A stretch of DNA of 64,000 bases. Source: an uncultured Flavobacteriales bacterium (GTDB lineage: Bacteria; Bacteroidota; Bacteroidia; CAIKAF01). The translations under genes and the position numbers were made by a program. Location of the stretch: positions 1 to 64,000 of the forward strand of contig CAILUT010000031.1 of NCBI GenBank assembly GCA_903837495.1, in the 5' to 3' direction. Shown piece by piece: positions 8,492-18,591 of the stretch. The notes beneath the pieces were generated by a model. The model did not search any database. It saw nothing but the letters and a program-made list of their open reading frames with translations, and was not told where the DNA came from. Within the stretch, counting starts at the first letter, position 1. The number at the start of each line of letters is the position of its first letter.

Positions 8492-10029
8492 TTCTTTTTG
8501 CAAGCCTAGGCTTTGCCCTTTTGATGGGCTGCGCAAACCCCGTTATGCCCACCGGTGGTCCAAGCGACAAACGCCCCCCAACACTTCTTAAATCCACCCC
8601 CGACACCTTTGCGGTTAACGTTAATTCCCAAACCCTGACCTTAACCTTTGATGAATGGATTGACCTGAAAAACGCCGAACGTGAGGTACAGGTCAGCCCA
8701 CCACAAGCAAAACCTCCCCAAATCTCAGTGCGCGGAAAATCCGTGTTTTTATCCCTGACCGACAGCCTTATTCCCAATACAACCTATCAAATTAATTTCG
8801 GCTCCGCCATTCGCGACATAACCGAAGGCAATGTTGCCACTGAGTTGGGACTTGTTTTTACAACCGGCCCCGTATTGGATTCGGTATGGATCGAACGCTT
8901 GCTGCTCGATGCCCAAACGGGACGCCCCCTGCCCGGAGCCGTTTTGCTGGCTTACAAACAAGAATTGCAGACGGATGCGCATTCCTCCGCTCCAGATTTC
9001 TTAGCCTATGCCGATTCTTCAGGACGGGCCCGCCTTCGCTATCTTCCTTCCATTCCGCTTTTTTTGATGGGCCTGAAAGAACCCTCGCCCGATTTTCGGT
9101 ACAACCGACCCGGGGCAGAATGGCTGGGCTTTGAACCGGAAGCCTCTACATCCTATTCTGTTGATACCCTTTGGTTGTTTAAAGAAGAGCCCGATTCCAT
9201 GTATTTTACCCAGGTAAAGGAAGTCCATGCCGGCAAATGGGCCTTGAAATTAAGCCGGCCAGCCGACCAAATAACGCTGGCAAATCCAGAAGAAGCCCAA
9301 CCCCGTCTGCGGCTGCAAACGCCCCCCAATACGGCCGATTCCCTGCTGCTGTGGATCCCCGATTTCGCCCGAACCGATAGCCTTGATTTGACGTTCTTGG
9401 TCGACGGACAACCGATACGCCGCCGCATTTTCCCCTCCGGACGCCCAAGCCCCCCTCGAATGAGTAAACCCTTTATTCAAGGACCACCCCGCAATCCCTG
9501 GCCCCTCAGTGCCGACAGGCCAATATCAATGTTCAACCCCAAAAGAGTGCACCTGCTCTCGGGAACCGATACCCTAGCCCTTGATGCCCAACTTCAGGAC
9601 GGGGTTTTGTGGTTCTATATGGAATTCCAAGCAGCAAAATCCACCCGCCTGTGCTGGGACAGTGCCGCTATTTTTGATGTTTTTTCTTTGCCCCTGCCGG
9701 CAGGCCAAATCCTGCTAGAATCGGGCGATTTTGTGAAATGGACCATCGAATTCCCGGAATCAGAAAGCCGACACTCTGTTTTGGTTTGGGCAGAGCCCGA
9801 AGCAAAACCAGGCCTACGAATACCCTTTGATGCCTTAGATGAAGGACGAAAAGCCCATGCAACCTTGGCAGTAGGACGCTACCGCTTGCTAAAAACCCTA
9901 GACCTAAATAACGACGGCCGCTGGACTCCCGGAAAATGGAAAGGCCGGATTTTCTCGGAGCACACCCACCGAACAAACCAAGTGTTTGAACTTAAATCGG
10001 GGTTTGATCTTCAAACACGCTGGAAATAA
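8470..10029 (+). CDS. Ig-like domain lipoprotein, outer-membrane associated
   Basis: This 519-residue protein has a lipoprotein signal with lipobox LLMGC (Cys at ~21), followed by NPVMPTGGPSDKRPP, the usual start of a large Bacteroidota lipoprotein family. A Big_5-like Ig domain covers about residues 35-130 (LTLTFDEWIDLKNA, VSPPQAKPP, NTTYQINFGSAIRDITEGN). The rest is beta-rich, and the end (LLKTLDLNNDGRWTPGKW) contains an Asp-rich D-x-N-x-D-G loop, a possible Ca2+ site. It overlaps the preceding gene by 22 bp. The role is unknown; a surface or periplasmic anchor is likely. Confidence 0.82.
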   Translation: MGRQRRVILFASLGFALLMGCANPVMPTGGPSDKRPPTLLKSTPDTFAVNVNSQTLTLTFDEWIDLKNAEREVQVSPPQAKPPQISVRGKSVFLSLTDSLIPNTTYQINFGSAIRDITEGNVATELGLVFTTGPVLDSVWIERLLLDAQTGRPLPGAVLLAYKQELQTDAHSSAPDFLAYADSSGRARLRYLPSIPLFLMGLKEPSPDFRYNRPGAEWLGFEPEASTSYSVDTLWLFKEEPDSMYFTQVKEVHAGKWALKLSRPADQITLANPEEAQPRLRLQTPPNTADSLLLWIPDFARTDSLDLTFLVDGQPIRRRIFPSGRPSPPRMSKPFIQGPPRNPWPLSADRPISMFNPKRVHLLSGTDTLALDAQLQDGVLWFYMEFQAAKSTRLCWDSAAIFDVFSLPLPAGQILLESGDFVKWTIEFPESESRHSVLVWAEPEAKPGLRIPFDALDEGRKAHATLAVGRYRLLKTLDLNNDGRWTPGKWKGRIFSEHTHRTNQVFELKSGFDLQTRWK

Positions 10030-10099
10030 CACCTTGGCTTTGTACTTTTTAACGCATTGCAGCCCCATAGTTTGAAAAGGATTATAGACCTTTACCATT

Positions 10100-11464
10100 A
10101 TGATTTACGTCGGGAGGCTTTTAAGCCCATTGGTTTTTATTGGTTTCGCCCTTTCTGCTCATTCCCAAGATGCATGGACCCTGCAACGGTGCTTGGAGCA
10201 TGCACGCGAAAACAACATTAGCCTTAAACAAGTTCAACTTAGAGTCGAAGAAGCCCGAGCCGGATTCCATCAGGCCTGGGCCCAAATGCTGCCCACCGCA
10301 AACATCAGTTCCGACTTCTCCGAGAACTACGGCTTGAGCTTTGACCCCAACTCCCTAACACTTCAAAACGACAATTACAGCACCTTTTTTACGGGTGCTT
10401 CAGCCAATATGCTTGTGTTTGGAGGTCTACAACGATACCACAACCTGCGCAGTGCCATAAACACGAAAGAGGCAGCACGGTTGGACTTTCAACAGGCCTT
10501 AGACGACATGTACCTGAATGTGGCCGATTTGTTCTTGCAAACCCTGTTCGCTCAAGAACGGGCCCAAATTGCAGAAAAACAAGAACAGTTGTTGAGGATT
10601 CAGTGCGACCGAACCAAACTGCTCTATGAAAGCGGCGCCTTGAACAAAGGAGAATGGCTTTTGATAGAGGCCCAACGATCTACACAAGAAATCCAGGTGG
10701 TTCGAGCAAACAACGCTCTAACCCTTACCAAACTGGCCTTGAGCCAAGCCCTGAACCTCCCAACACCAGAAATCGAATTGGACACGGCCGAAACCTTGAG
10801 AATACTCAGGTCTGTTTCCTCTGAATCTGCGGCAAACATAAGTCCTGACCAGTTGTTTCAATCGGCACAAGAACAAAGACCCGGATTGCAAGCGGCCGAA
10901 GCCCGGGTTACAGCAGGACGCCAATCCTTGTGGGCAAGCCGAGGCTCGTATTTGCCTAGCCTTTCGGCCGGAGCCCGCATCAATACAGTCTATTCCGGAC
11001 TGCGAAAACAAAACCCATTTGACCCCACCTCGCCCCCTATCCCATTTTTGGATCAGGTACGCCTGAACAATTCTCAAACCCTAAACCTGAACTTAATCAT
11101 TCCGGTGTTTAATGGCTTGGGCGCCCGTACCGCCGTGCAGCGGGCTCGGCTCAGTTTGATTGGGGCAGAACTTGCAGTAACACAAGAACGCCAAACCCTG
11201 CGCAATACCGTTTACAGAGCCTGGGCCGATGCCCAAGCCGCCGAAAAGAGCCGGGAAGCCAACCGCAAAAATGTGGAAGCCCTTCGCCTATCTTTTAGCT
11301 ATGTTCAAAGCCGATTCGAGGTGCAAGCCTCCAATGCCTTTGAAATGAACGACGCCACCACCAAACTCTTTAATGCCGAAGCCGAATTTGTTATAGCACA
11401 GTTTGACGCCCTTTTTAAACACCTGGTCCTGAAATTTTACCAGGGCCAACGATTCGCCAAGTAA
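10100..11464 (+). CDS. TolC-family outer-membrane efflux protein
   Basis: This 454-residue protein is an outer-membrane channel of the TolC/OEP family. It has a signal peptide ending near AHSQ, then WTLQRCLEHARENNISLKQ, the standard first helix of the family. Two internally related halves of long helices follow with beta segments (e.g. ISSDFSENYGLSFDP, LNLNLIIPVFNGLG). Two bases separate it from the downstream membrane-fusion protein, so they form a transport pair. Substrate unknown. No inner-membrane pump gene is adjacent. Confidence 0.93.
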   Translation: MIYVGRLLSPLVFIGFALSAHSQDAWTLQRCLEHARENNISLKQVQLRVEEARAGFHQAWAQMLPTANISSDFSENYGLSFDPNSLTLQNDNYSTFFTGASANMLVFGGLQRYHNLRSAINTKEAARLDFQQALDDMYLNVADLFLQTLFAQERAQIAEKQEQLLRIQCDRTKLLYESGALNKGEWLLIEAQRSTQEIQVVRANNALTLTKLALSQALNLPTPEIELDTAETLRILRSVSSESAANISPDQLFQSAQEQRPGLQAAEARVTAGRQSLWASRGSYLPSLSAGARINTVYSGLRKQNPFDPTSPPIPFLDQVRLNNSQTLNLNLIIPVFNGLGARTAVQRARLSLIGAELAVTQERQTLRNTVYRAWADAQAAEKSREANRKNVEALRLSFSYVQSRFEVQASNAFEMNDATTKLFNAEAEFVIAQFDALFKHLVLKFYQGQRFAK

Positions 11465-11466
11465 AC

Positions 11467-12750
11467 ATGAAAAACCACCTTATCCTCCTGAGCGCATTTC
11501 TTAGCCTTTTTCTGATTCGATGCGGCGGTTCCGACGGTGAAATGGTTTACACCGACAGCGTAGAAGTCCGCGACCTCGTCGAAACCATCTCGGCATCAGG
11601 CAAAATCCAACCCGAGGTAGAAGTGAAAATTAGCTCAGACGTGTCTGGAGAAATTGTAGTTCTCTTAGTGGCCGAAGGCGATTCAGTGAAAGAAGGGCAG
11701 CTTCTGATGGAAATCAACCCCGAAATTTATGCCTCTGAAAACGACCGAATGCAAGCCATGGTTCTGCAAGCCCAATCGGGCCTCGCCTCCGCTAAAGCAA
11801 GGCAATCTCAAGCCGAAGCCCAATTCGAACAAGCCGCTGCCGCATTCCAACGAAGCACGAATCTGTACAACAAAGAAGCCATTTCTTCCGCCGAATACGA
11901 ACAAAGCAAGTCCACCTATTTGGTGGCGCAAAACGAAACAAAAGCAGCAAAACAGGCCGTCGATGCCGCCGCTTACAACATCCGCAGCGTAGAAGCTAGC
12001 CTCAAAGCCGCCCGCGAAAACCTAAACAGAACACGCCTGCTTTCTCCTATGGATGGCGTCGTTTCTAGGCTAGGTGTCGAAAAAGGCGAACGCGTCGTCG
12101 GAACCGCCCAAATGACCGGTACCGAAATGCTGCGCATCGCCAACCTAAGCAACATGGAGGTGAGGGTAGAAGTAAACGAAAACGACATCGTAAAGGTGAA
12201 ACTGGGCGACACCGCTAGCATTGAAGTTGATGCCTATTCAAACCGAACTTTTCTAGGCGAGGTTACCTCCATTGCCAATTCCCCAGCAGGCCAAAATGCC
12301 ATTATTTCGACCGACCAAGTGACCAACTTTGAGGTCCGTATCCGAATCCTACGCTCCTCTTACCAAGATTTGCTGGTTGGACTCAATTCGAAAATGTCCC
12401 CTTTTAGACCCGGCATGTCGGCCTCCGTCGACATCCGAACCCGACGCGCAAAACAAGTAAAATCAATACCCATCGGCTCTGTCGTTGCCCGAGCCGATAC
12501 AACTCAACCCGCCTCCAGCATCGCCTCCTTCAAAGAATATGTGTTCGTGGCCGATTCCGGAAAAGCCAAAATGCTGGAAGTCGAAACCGGAATCCAAGAC
12601 CTTCAATTCATCGAAATTAAATCCGGCCTTGGCCCCCACTCCCAAATCATTTCTGGCCCCTATTCCCTAATCTCTAAAACCCTGAAAGAGGGCGATCTTA
12701 TTCAGGTGGTAAACAAATCTTTGTTGTACGAAACGCTCGTAGAACCCTGA
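11467..12750 (+). CDS. membrane-fusion (HlyD/MacA-like) periplasmic adaptor lipoprotein
   Basis: This 427-residue adaptor links an inner-membrane pump to TolC. It starts with a lipoprotein signal (lipobox FLIRC, Cys ~19). A biotinyl-lipoyl half motif follows (VKISSDVSGEIVVLLVAEGDSVKEGQLLMEI). A long coiled-coil hairpin runs from about residue 90 to 185 (Ala/Gln/Glu-rich), then comes the second lipoyl half (RTRLLSPMDGVVSRLGVEKGERV) and the beta-barrel region. It resembles MacA. A MacB-type ABC pump would be expected next, but tsaB follows with an ATGA overlap instead. Confidence 0.92.
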   Translation: MKNHLILLSAFLSLFLIRCGGSDGEMVYTDSVEVRDLVETISASGKIQPEVEVKISSDVSGEIVVLLVAEGDSVKEGQLLMEINPEIYASENDRMQAMVLQAQSGLASAKARQSQAEAQFEQAAAAFQRSTNLYNKEAISSAEYEQSKSTYLVAQNETKAAKQAVDAAAYNIRSVEASLKAARENLNRTRLLSPMDGVVSRLGVEKGERVVGTAQMTGTEMLRIANLSNMEVRVEVNENDIVKVKLGDTASIEVDAYSNRTFLGEVTSIANSPAGQNAIISTDQVTNFEVRIRILRSSYQDLLVGLNSKMSPFRPGMSASVDIRTRRAKQVKSIPIGSVVARADTTQPASSIASFKEYVFVADSGKAKMLEVETGIQDLQFIEIKSGLGPHSQIISGPYSLISKTLKEGDLIQVVNKSLLYETLVEP

Positions 12751-13394
12751 TGCGCATTTTGTTGATGGATGCCTCCACCTCCGTTTGCCGGTGTGGTTTG
12801 GTGCAAGCAAACGAGCTCTTACATTGGCATGAAATCAACCAAGCCATGCAGCACGCCTCAATGTTAACGGTGCTGGCCGAGCAATCGCTGCAAGGACACA
12901 AGGCCGACGCCGTCGCCATTACACTAGGCCCCGGGTCTTACACCGGCTTGCGCATCGCCGCATCGGTGGCCAAAGGCTATGCCTTTGGTGCAAATGTGCC
13001 CATTTTGGCCATTCCAACCTTAGATGTTTTGGCCCTAGCCATGCACTTGGCATTGAACGAAAATGCCGCCGAACACGATGTGCTTATGCCGGTAATCGAT
13101 GCCCGACGCATGGAAGTGTACACCGCACGCTACAACCACCGCGCCGAGCGGCTTAGCCCCGACCAAGCTTTGGTGGTTCAAAGCCCGGCCGATTTAGAGG
13201 GAGCCTGGATCGCCGGCGACGGCAGCCCCAAGCTGGTTCAAGAATTCGGGTACAAAAAGGTGCTTCCCGACCTGCCCTTCGCCCAAGCATTTGCCCGCAT
13301 AGCCATTCAATACCTTGATGAACAGAGGTTTGCCGATTCCACCTACTTGGAGCCCCATTACTTGAAGGCTTTTACACCCGGCCCTAAAACATGA
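12750..13394 (+). CDS. tsaB: tRNA threonylcarbamoyladenosine biosynthesis protein TsaB
   Basis: This 214-residue protein is the pseudo-protease partner of TsaD in forming t6A at tRNA position 37. It has the ASKHA fold start ILLMDASTSVCRCGLV, the ITLGPGSYTGLRI motif (residues ~57-69) and the VIDARRMEVYTARY strand typical of TsaB. Its ATG overlaps the stop of the adaptor gene (ATGA), so it is probably translated from the efflux transcript. The Sua5/TsaC enzyme for the same pathway is at 44175-45170. Confidence 0.93.
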   Translation: MRILLMDASTSVCRCGLVQANELLHWHEINQAMQHASMLTVLAEQSLQGHKADAVAITLGPGSYTGLRIAASVAKGYAFGANVPILAIPTLDVLALAMHLALNENAAEHDVLMPVIDARRMEVYTARYNHRAERLSPDQALVVQSPADLEGAWIAGDGSPKLVQEFGYKKVLPDLPFAQAFARIAIQYLDEQRFADSTYLEPHYLKAFTPGPKT

Positions 13395-13400
13395 TTTTTT

Positions 13401-13550
13401 GGCGGCAGCCGGGCTTTCCGGGCTAGTCCGCAGTACAAAGCGGGCCGCTGCTGCTAAAAAAGGAGCTCCCAAGGTCGCTCTTTTTTAGCGGCAGCGCCTG
13501 CCGCTTTGTCCTTTGCGGGCCTAGCCTCGTCAATCCCTGCCGCAGGCGGC
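13401..13550. repeat. GC-rich hairpin element, copy 2a
   Basis: Orientation A. The ends are GGCGGCAGCC (13401-13410) and CCTGCCGC (13536-13543). The short helix is GGCTAG (13421-13426) with CTAGCC (13521-13526). The long variable helix is ACAAAGCGG (13435-13443) with CCGCTTTGT (13501-13509), then CGCTGCTGCTAAAAAAG (13446-13462) with its complement at 13480-13496 (one T:G). The core GAGCTCCCAAGGTCGCT sits in the loop (13463-13479). The arm sequence, with its A6/T6 run, is unlike every other copy although the fold is kept. Confidence 0.88.
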
Positions 13551-13635
13551 ATAAAAAGAGAACGGCGATCCAACCCTTTTGCGTTTTAGGAAGCAGTCAA
13601 AAACAGCATTAAAAATGTCCATTAAGCCTGATTTT

Positions 13636-13801
13636 GCAAACGAAGGGATTTCGGTACTGCGGCAGGGATTAACCCGAGCTGTCCTCAATCGGCAAAGCAA
13701 CCGGCGCGTTTAAGTAGGCCAACGAAGCCGGACGGCGGGCAGGGCAAAGGCGGCTGCGGGGATTTCGCAAACGAAGGGATTTCGGCACTGCGGCAGGGAT
13801 T
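13636..13801. repeat. 35-bp direct repeat between hairpin copies 2a and 2b
   Basis: Bases 13636-13670 and 13767-13801 are the same 35-mer except for one base (T or C). Each begins GCAAACGAAGGGATTTCGG and ends GCGGCAGGGATT. The second copy runs into the left end of hairpin element 2b, and the first looks like a decapitated end of another element. The 240 bp between the two hairpins contain no gene that can be supported. Confidence 0.85.
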
Positions 13802-13932
13802 GACGTGGATAGCCCGCAGCGGGCAGGTTGGATGGCACTGCGAAGCGGGCCGAGCGACCTTGGGAGCTACGGGCCGCAAGGCAGTGCCCCAATCCTGCAC
13901 CGAGGACTATCCCGGAAAGCCCGGCTGCCGCC
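13790..13932. repeat. GC-rich hairpin element, copy 2b (inverted relative to 2a)
   Basis: Orientation B. Ends are GCGGCAGGG (13790) and GGCTGCCGCC (13923-13932). The short helix is GGATAG (13807-13812) with CTATCC (13907-13912). The long helix includes GCAGG with CCTGC (13823/13894), TTGG with CCAA (13828/13889), and GGCACTGC (13834-13841) with GCAGTGCC (13881-13888). The core GCGACCTTGGGAGC lies at 13854-13867. With copy 2a it forms an inverted pair in the convergent gap between tsaB and the DUF4293 gene. Confidence 0.88.
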
Positions 13933-13973
13933 TCCCAAAAAACCTGAGCCCGAAAAACGGTCTCCACCCGCGT

Positions 13974-14402
13974 TTACCGGACGCGATCCGTGCTGCGCAC
14001 CAAAGCCTCGTCTTTCATGACTCCGCGAATGGCGAGCGACAGGCACACAATGCTGATGACCGGCCAGAAAAGGCCGCCCGAGCCCGATAAATTAAGGCCT
14101 TCCATGCCCAAGGCACGGGTCCAGGCGAAAATCGCAAAAAGCCCCTGCGAAACCATGGCGTACACCAAGACGCGGGATTGTACCTTCCTCTTTTTATACA
14201 AAAAGAGAGCCATCAAGGGCATGAGCAAACCCATGCCAAAGGCCGTTAGCAATGTGCTTGCCCCAGGAAGAACCTGCCCTTGGCCCAGCAAGGCCCAGGC
14301 AGAATAGCTGTAGCCGGGGCCGGAAGCAAAGGGTAAAAAGGCCAGCACCACCTGGCTGATGAGTGCTGCCAGCATCCACAGTGTTTGAACGCGTTGTATC
14401 AT
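13974..14402 (-). CDS. DUF4293 family small membrane protein
   Basis: This 142-residue protein has four predicted membrane helices (about residues 9-26, 46-66, 78-96 and 110-128). It begins MIQRVQTLWMLAA and ends KDEALVRSTDRVR, the conserved start and end of the Bacteroidota-specific DUF4293 family. The C-terminal KDE-LVRS-DR-R motif is its hallmark. Function is unknown. The gene is alone, 19 nt after a TACCTTTG promoter, and faces tsaB across the inverted hairpin pair. Confidence 0.85.
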   Translation of the reverse strand: MIQRVQTLWMLAALISQVVLAFLPFASGPGYSYSAWALLGQGQVLPGASTLLTAFGMGLLMPLMALFLYKKRKVQSRVLVYAMVSQGLFAIFAWTRALGMEGLNLSGSGGLFWPVISIVCLSLAIRGVMKDEALVRSTDRVR

Positions 14403-14421
14403 GTTGTTTTTCGTTAATGTA

Positions 14422-14429
14422 CAAAGGTA
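14422..14429 (-). promoter_or_regulatory. TAnnTTTG promoter element for the DUF4293 gene
   Basis: TACCTTTG on the minus strand lies 19 nt before ATG 14402 and matches the Bacteroidota -7 consensus. Confidence 0.55.
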
Positions 14430-14510
14430 AGCGATAGCAACATGCCCAGCAAGGTTATGCCAAAAGCCAAACCCGCCGCATCGGTTTAAACGCGAATGTC
14501 CAAAGGGGTA

Positions 14511-15764
14511 TTACAACCCCAGCAACACCGCTTCGGGCAATTTGCCGCCGAACAGCATGCGTTCTGGATTCTCCAGCGATTCTTTGACATGCACCAAGAA
14601 ACTCACCGATTCTTTTCCATCAATAATACGGTGGTCGTAGCTTAATGCCAAGTACATCATAGGGCGGATTTCGACCTTGCCGTTGATGGCCACCGGGCGG
14701 TCTTGAATTTTGTGCATGCCCAGAATGGCAACCTGTGGTGGATTGAGGATGGGCGTGGACATCAAGGAGCCGAAAACGCCCCCATTGGTGATGGTAAAGG
14801 TGCCTCCGCTCATGTCTTCAATGCTGAGCTTGCCGTCGCGGGCCTTAATGGCCATGTCTTTGATGGCCTGCTCAATGCCCGCCAAAGACAGGTCTTCGGC
14901 ATTGCGGATAACAGGAACCATAAGCCCTTTGGGCGTGCTAACGGCGATGCCTACGTCGCAGTAATTGTGGTACACAACTTCTTCTCCGTCAATCATGGCG
15001 TTCACCGCAGGGAAGGCATCTAAGGCTTGGGTTACGGCTTTGGTGAAAAAGGACATGAAGCCTAGGCCGATGTTGTGCACCTTGCCGAATTGCTCTTTGT
15101 GCCGAGTCCGCATGGCCATAATGGCCGTCATATCTACCTCGTTGAAGGTGGTAAGCATGGCGGTTTCGTTTTTCACCGATACCAGCCGCTCGGCCACTTT
15201 CTTGCGCAACATGCTCATTTTTTTGCGCTCGGTGCTGCGTATGCCGGCAGCTGGAACTGGGGCGAAGCCCGAGGCCAATGCGGCCAATACATCTTGCTTG
15301 GTGATGCGGCCCTCTTTTCCGTTTCCAGGAATTTGAGCCGGACTAAGGTTGTTTTCGCGCATGATTTTTGCCGCCGCCGGCGAAGGAATGGCATCGGCCT
15401 TGGCCGGAGCCGCCGGAGCCGCCGGGGCCGTAGGGGCGCTAACGGGGCTTGGGGTCGGAGCTGCAGCCGGAGCCGATTTTGCCTCGGCAATCGGTGCCGG
15501 AGCGGCAGCTTCGCCCTCGGGCGCTTTTGCCGAAGTGTCGAGGGTGCAAATTTCATCGCCCACCTTCACTACTTCTCCTTCGGCTACGGTAATGCGTAAA
15601 ATGCCAGAAGCTTCGGCAGGAATGGCCAAGGTCGCTTTGTCGGAATCAACCTCAACCAGGTCTTCGTCTTTGTGAACGTATTGCCCATCGGCTTTAAGCC
15701 AAGAGGCGATTTGAACTTCCGATATGGATTCGCCCGGGCTGGGCACCTTCATGGATAAAATCAT
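14511..15764 (-). CDS. sucB: 2-oxoglutarate dehydrogenase E2, dihydrolipoyl succinyltransferase
   Basis: This 417-residue E2 of the TCA-cycle 2-oxoglutarate dehydrogenase complex transfers succinyl groups to CoA. Order: one lipoyl domain (residues ~1-77) with the lipoylated Lys in [18 protein letters not shown], an Ala/Pro-rich hinge (~80-130), an E1/E3-binding domain ([18 protein letters not shown]...[12 protein letters not shown]), and the catalytic core with DHRIIDGKE near the end (active-site His and Asp). It begins 2 bp after the sucA stop, so the two are one transcript. E3 is not in the window. Confidence 0.97.
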   Translation of the reverse strand: MILSMKVPSPGESISEVQIASWLKADGQYVHKDEDLVEVDSDKATLAIPAEASGILRITVAEGEVVKVGDEICTLDTSAKAPEGEAAAPAPIAEAKSAPAAAPTPSPVSAPTAPAAPAAPAKADAIPSPAAAKIMRENNLSPAQIPGNGKEGRITKQDVLAALASGFAPVPAAGIRSTERKKMSMLRKKVAERLVSVKNETAMLTTFNEVDMTAIMAMRTRHKEQFGKVHNIGLGFMSFFTKAVTQALDAFPAVNAMIDGEEVVYHNYCDVGIAVSTPKGLMVPVIRNAEDLSLAGIEQAIKDMAIKARDGKLSIEDMSGGTFTITNGGVFGSLMSTPILNPPQVAILGMHKIQDRPVAINGKVEIRPMMYLALSYDHRIIDGKESVSFLVHVKESLENPERMLFGGKLPEAVLLGL

Positions 15765-15766
15765 AA

Positions 15767-18547
15767 TCAGGCAGATTTGGAGGTTGCGGTACGCGAGGTG
15801 TTCTTGGATTCGGCCGGGCGTTCAAAGACCCGATTGATGATGTCGGCTTGCCGGCGGGCGGCTTCTTTGGAAGATCCCGTAGCGGGACTGGCCGAAGCTT
15901 GTTGGGCAATTACTTCAAGCGGCAGCACCCTTTTTTGGCTTTTGTGGTTGGCCCGAAGGATAAAGCTCCAGCCGCCCATGTTTTCGGGCTCTTCCTGTAC
16001 CCAAATAAAGCGTTCGGCCAAAGGATAGCCGTCAATGATCGCATTGACCTGCCCGGCAGGGAAGGGGAACAGCTGTTCAATACGGATTAGAGCAATGTGC
16101 TTGGCCTTTTCCGCTTTTTTGCGTGCAATCAGTTCAAAGTAGATTTTGCCGCTGCAAAAGACCAAGGTGTTTGCCTCAGTGGCCTTTGCGTCAACGTCGT
16201 CAATCACCTCTTGAAAAGCTGTTTTTCCGGCGAAATCGTCAATAGAACTGACGCATTCGGGGTGGCGCAACAGGCTTTTGGGGCTCATGACCACCAAGGG
16301 TTTGCGGAAGGGGCGGTGCAATTGACGGCGCAGGGCATGAAAAAAGTTTGCCGGACTGCTGCAATTGATCACCTGCATGTTCAATTCGGCACACAAATTC
16401 AGGAAGCGTTCAAGCCGGGCCGAGGAATGCTCGGCGCCTTGGCCTTCGTACCCATGCGGCAGCAACATAACTAAGCCGTTTTGGGTATGCCACTTGTCTT
16501 CTCCGCTCGAAATGTATTGGTCTATAACAATTTGGGCTCCGTTGTTAAAGTCGCCAAATTGAGCTTCCCACACCGTAAGGCCCGAGGGAATACCAAGGGC
16601 ATATCCGTATTCAAATCCCAGCACGGCGTATTCCGAAAGCAGGGAATTGAACACATTGAAACGCCCTTTTTTTCCGGGGATGTGGTTTAATGGAGTGTAT
16701 TCTTCTTCGGAATCTTCAACCCGTACAATGGCATGCCGGTGCGAGAAGGTTCCCCGAACGCAATCTTGACCGCTCAATCGAACGTGTCCGCCTTCGGACA
16801 GCACGCTGGCATAAGCCAAGGCTTCGCCTAGGGCCCAATCTAGTTGGTCGGTTTTCACCATTTCTTGCCGGTCGGCAAATATTTTTGAGATTTTCCGTAA
16901 AAATGCTTTGTCGGCGGGCAAGGAATTCAGGGAAAGGAGCCAGGTTTGCAAGGTCTTTTTCGGAAGTCCGGTGGCCGGACTTTTTTCTACATCGGCAATG
17001 CCGGCCTTTTTAAACGAGGCATAGCGTGAACCTAGGAAAGGCCGTACAAAAGCGGCTTGAACCTGCTTGCTTTTCTCCAATTCCTCATCCAAATGCGCCG
17101 CATATTGCTTTTCTTTCAATTCGGCCTGGGCGGCATCCAAAACGCCCGAATCCAGCAGTTGTTTTTTGTACAGCTGATAAATGTCGGGGTGTTTGTCGAT
17201 GTTTTTGTAGAGTAGGGGCTGGGTAAAGCGGGGTTCGTCGCCTTCGTTGTGGCCGTGTTTTCGGTAGCCAAGCAGATCTACAAACACATCTTCGTTGTAG
17301 CGCTGCCTGTAGGCAACGGCCAGGCGCATTACCCGTACCACGGCTTCGGCATTGTCGGCATTGACGTGAAATACCGGCGCTTGCACCACCTTTGCCACAT
17401 CGGTGCAATAGGTAGAAGATCGCCCTTCTAAGTAATTGGTGGTAAATCCAACCTGGTTGTTCACGACCAAATGCAGGGTTCCTCCGGTGCGGTACCCCTC
17501 TAACTTTGACATTTGCACCAGTTCGTACACAACGCCTTGTCCGGCAATGGCCGCGTCTCCGTGAATGACGATGGGCATGGCCTTTTTCAGGTCGCCCCCC
17601 AAATCTTGGTCGGCAAAGGCCCGGGTTAATCCTTCGGCAACAGGACCAACGGCCTCTAGGTGCGAAGGGTTGGGCAACAAATTCAATTGAACGGACTTTC
17701 CGGCCGGTGTTTTAACCGAGCCGTCGTAGCCCAGGTGGTACTTTACATCTCCGTCAAAATTGCTTTCGGTGTAGGCATTGCCCATGAATTCTGCAAAGAT
17801 TTCGGCGGCGGGTTTTTGAAAAACGTTTCTCAGCACATTCAATCGGCCTCGGTGGGCCATGCCCATAACCACCACTTCTACTCCGCTTTCGGCCCCACGC
17901 TGAATGGCCGTGGCAAGCGCAGGAATCAAACTTTCGCCGCCTTCCAGCGAAAAGCGCTTTTGGCCTACAAATTTTCGGTGAACGTATTTTTCGAATCCTA
18001 CGGCCTGGTTTAGCGACTCAAGAATTTCTAGTTTTTCTTGGTTGTTAAACGATTGTTCGTGGCTGATTTCGTGGAATTGTTCTTTGAGCCATTGCAGTTT
18101 TTCCGGATCGCGGATGTACATAAACTCAATGCCAATGTGGTGGCAATAAACGGCGTCCAAATAGGCAACGATGTCTTTTAATTTGGCGGGACCCATTCCA
18201 ATTTGAACTCCGGCCTGGAAAACGGTTTCAAGGTCGGCCGACCCCAATCCAAACTGTTCCAGCGCCAAATTGGGGCTGTAACTGCGGCGTTCGCGTACGG
18301 GATTGGTTTTGGTAAACAGGTGGCCCCGGGTTCTGTAGCCCTCAATCAGCGCCATAACATTGAACTCCTTTGAGCTAAAGTTTTGGGCAGCCGAAGGCAT
18401 TTGTGGAAAATGCTGTTGAGCAAATTCAAAGCCTTTGAAAAAATCCCTCCAACTTTCATCCACGCTTTCAGGATGTTGGAGGTAGGCTTGGTACAAGGCT
18501 TCAACCGATTCGGGAGAGGCGTTGCTTAGGTAGGAAAATGAGTCCAT
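15767..18547 (-). CDS. sucA: 2-oxoglutarate dehydrogenase E1 component
   Basis: This 926-residue thiamine-diphosphate enzyme decarboxylates 2-oxoglutarate in the TCA cycle. It shows the N-terminal [19 protein letters not shown] and [13 protein letters not shown] segments that bind E2, [11 protein letters not shown] (catalytic His), the ThDP/Mg site [22 protein letters not shown] and GFEYGYALG in the transketolase-like domain. The length matches the family. The start at 18547 is 36 nt after a promoter element. sucB follows 2 bp downstream. Confidence 0.97.
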   Translation of the reverse strand: MDSFSYLSNASPESVEALYQAYLQHPESVDESWRDFFKGFEFAQQHFPQMPSAAQNFSSKEFNVMALIEGYRTRGHLFTKTNPVRERRSYSPNLALEQFGLGSADLETVFQAGVQIGMGPAKLKDIVAYLDAVYCHHIGIEFMYIRDPEKLQWLKEQFHEISHEQSFNNQEKLEILESLNQAVGFEKYVHRKFVGQKRFSLEGGESLIPALATAIQRGAESGVEVVVMGMAHRGRLNVLRNVFQKPAAEIFAEFMGNAYTESNFDGDVKYHLGYDGSVKTPAGKSVQLNLLPNPSHLEAVGPVAEGLTRAFADQDLGGDLKKAMPIVIHGDAAIAGQGVVYELVQMSKLEGYRTGGTLHLVVNNQVGFTTNYLEGRSSTYCTDVAKVVQAPVFHVNADNAEAVVRVMRLAVAYRQRYNEDVFVDLLGYRKHGHNEGDEPRFTQPLLYKNIDKHPDIYQLYKKQLLDSGVLDAAQAELKEKQYAAHLDEELEKSKQVQAAFVRPFLGSRYASFKKAGIADVEKSPATGLPKKTLQTWLLSLNSLPADKAFLRKISKIFADRQEMVKTDQLDWALGEALAYASVLSEGGHVRLSGQDCVRGTFSHRHAIVRVEDSEEEYTPLNHIPGKKGRFNVFNSLLSEYAVLGFEYGYALGIPSGLTVWEAQFGDFNNGAQIVIDQYISSGEDKWHTQNGLVMLLPHGYEGQGAEHSSARLERFLNLCAELNMQVINCSSPANFFHALRRQLHRPFRKPLVVMSPKSLLRHPECVSSIDDFAGKTAFQEVIDDVDAKATEANTLVFCSGKIYFELIARKKAEKAKHIALIRIEQLFPFPAGQVNAIIDGYPLAERFIWVQEEPENMGGWSFILRANHKSQKRVLPLEVIAQQASASPATGSSKEAARRQADIINRVFERPAESKNTSRTATSKSA

Positions 18548-18583
18548 GCGACGATAGCCTTAAGCGAAATTCAGCGTTTAGCA

Positions 18584-18591
18584 CAAAAGTA
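18584..18591 (-). promoter_or_regulatory. TAnnTTTG promoter element for sucAB
   Basis: TACTTTTG on the minus strand lies 36 nt before the sucA ATG. It is placed between hairpin element copy 3 and the gene. Confidence 0.45.
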
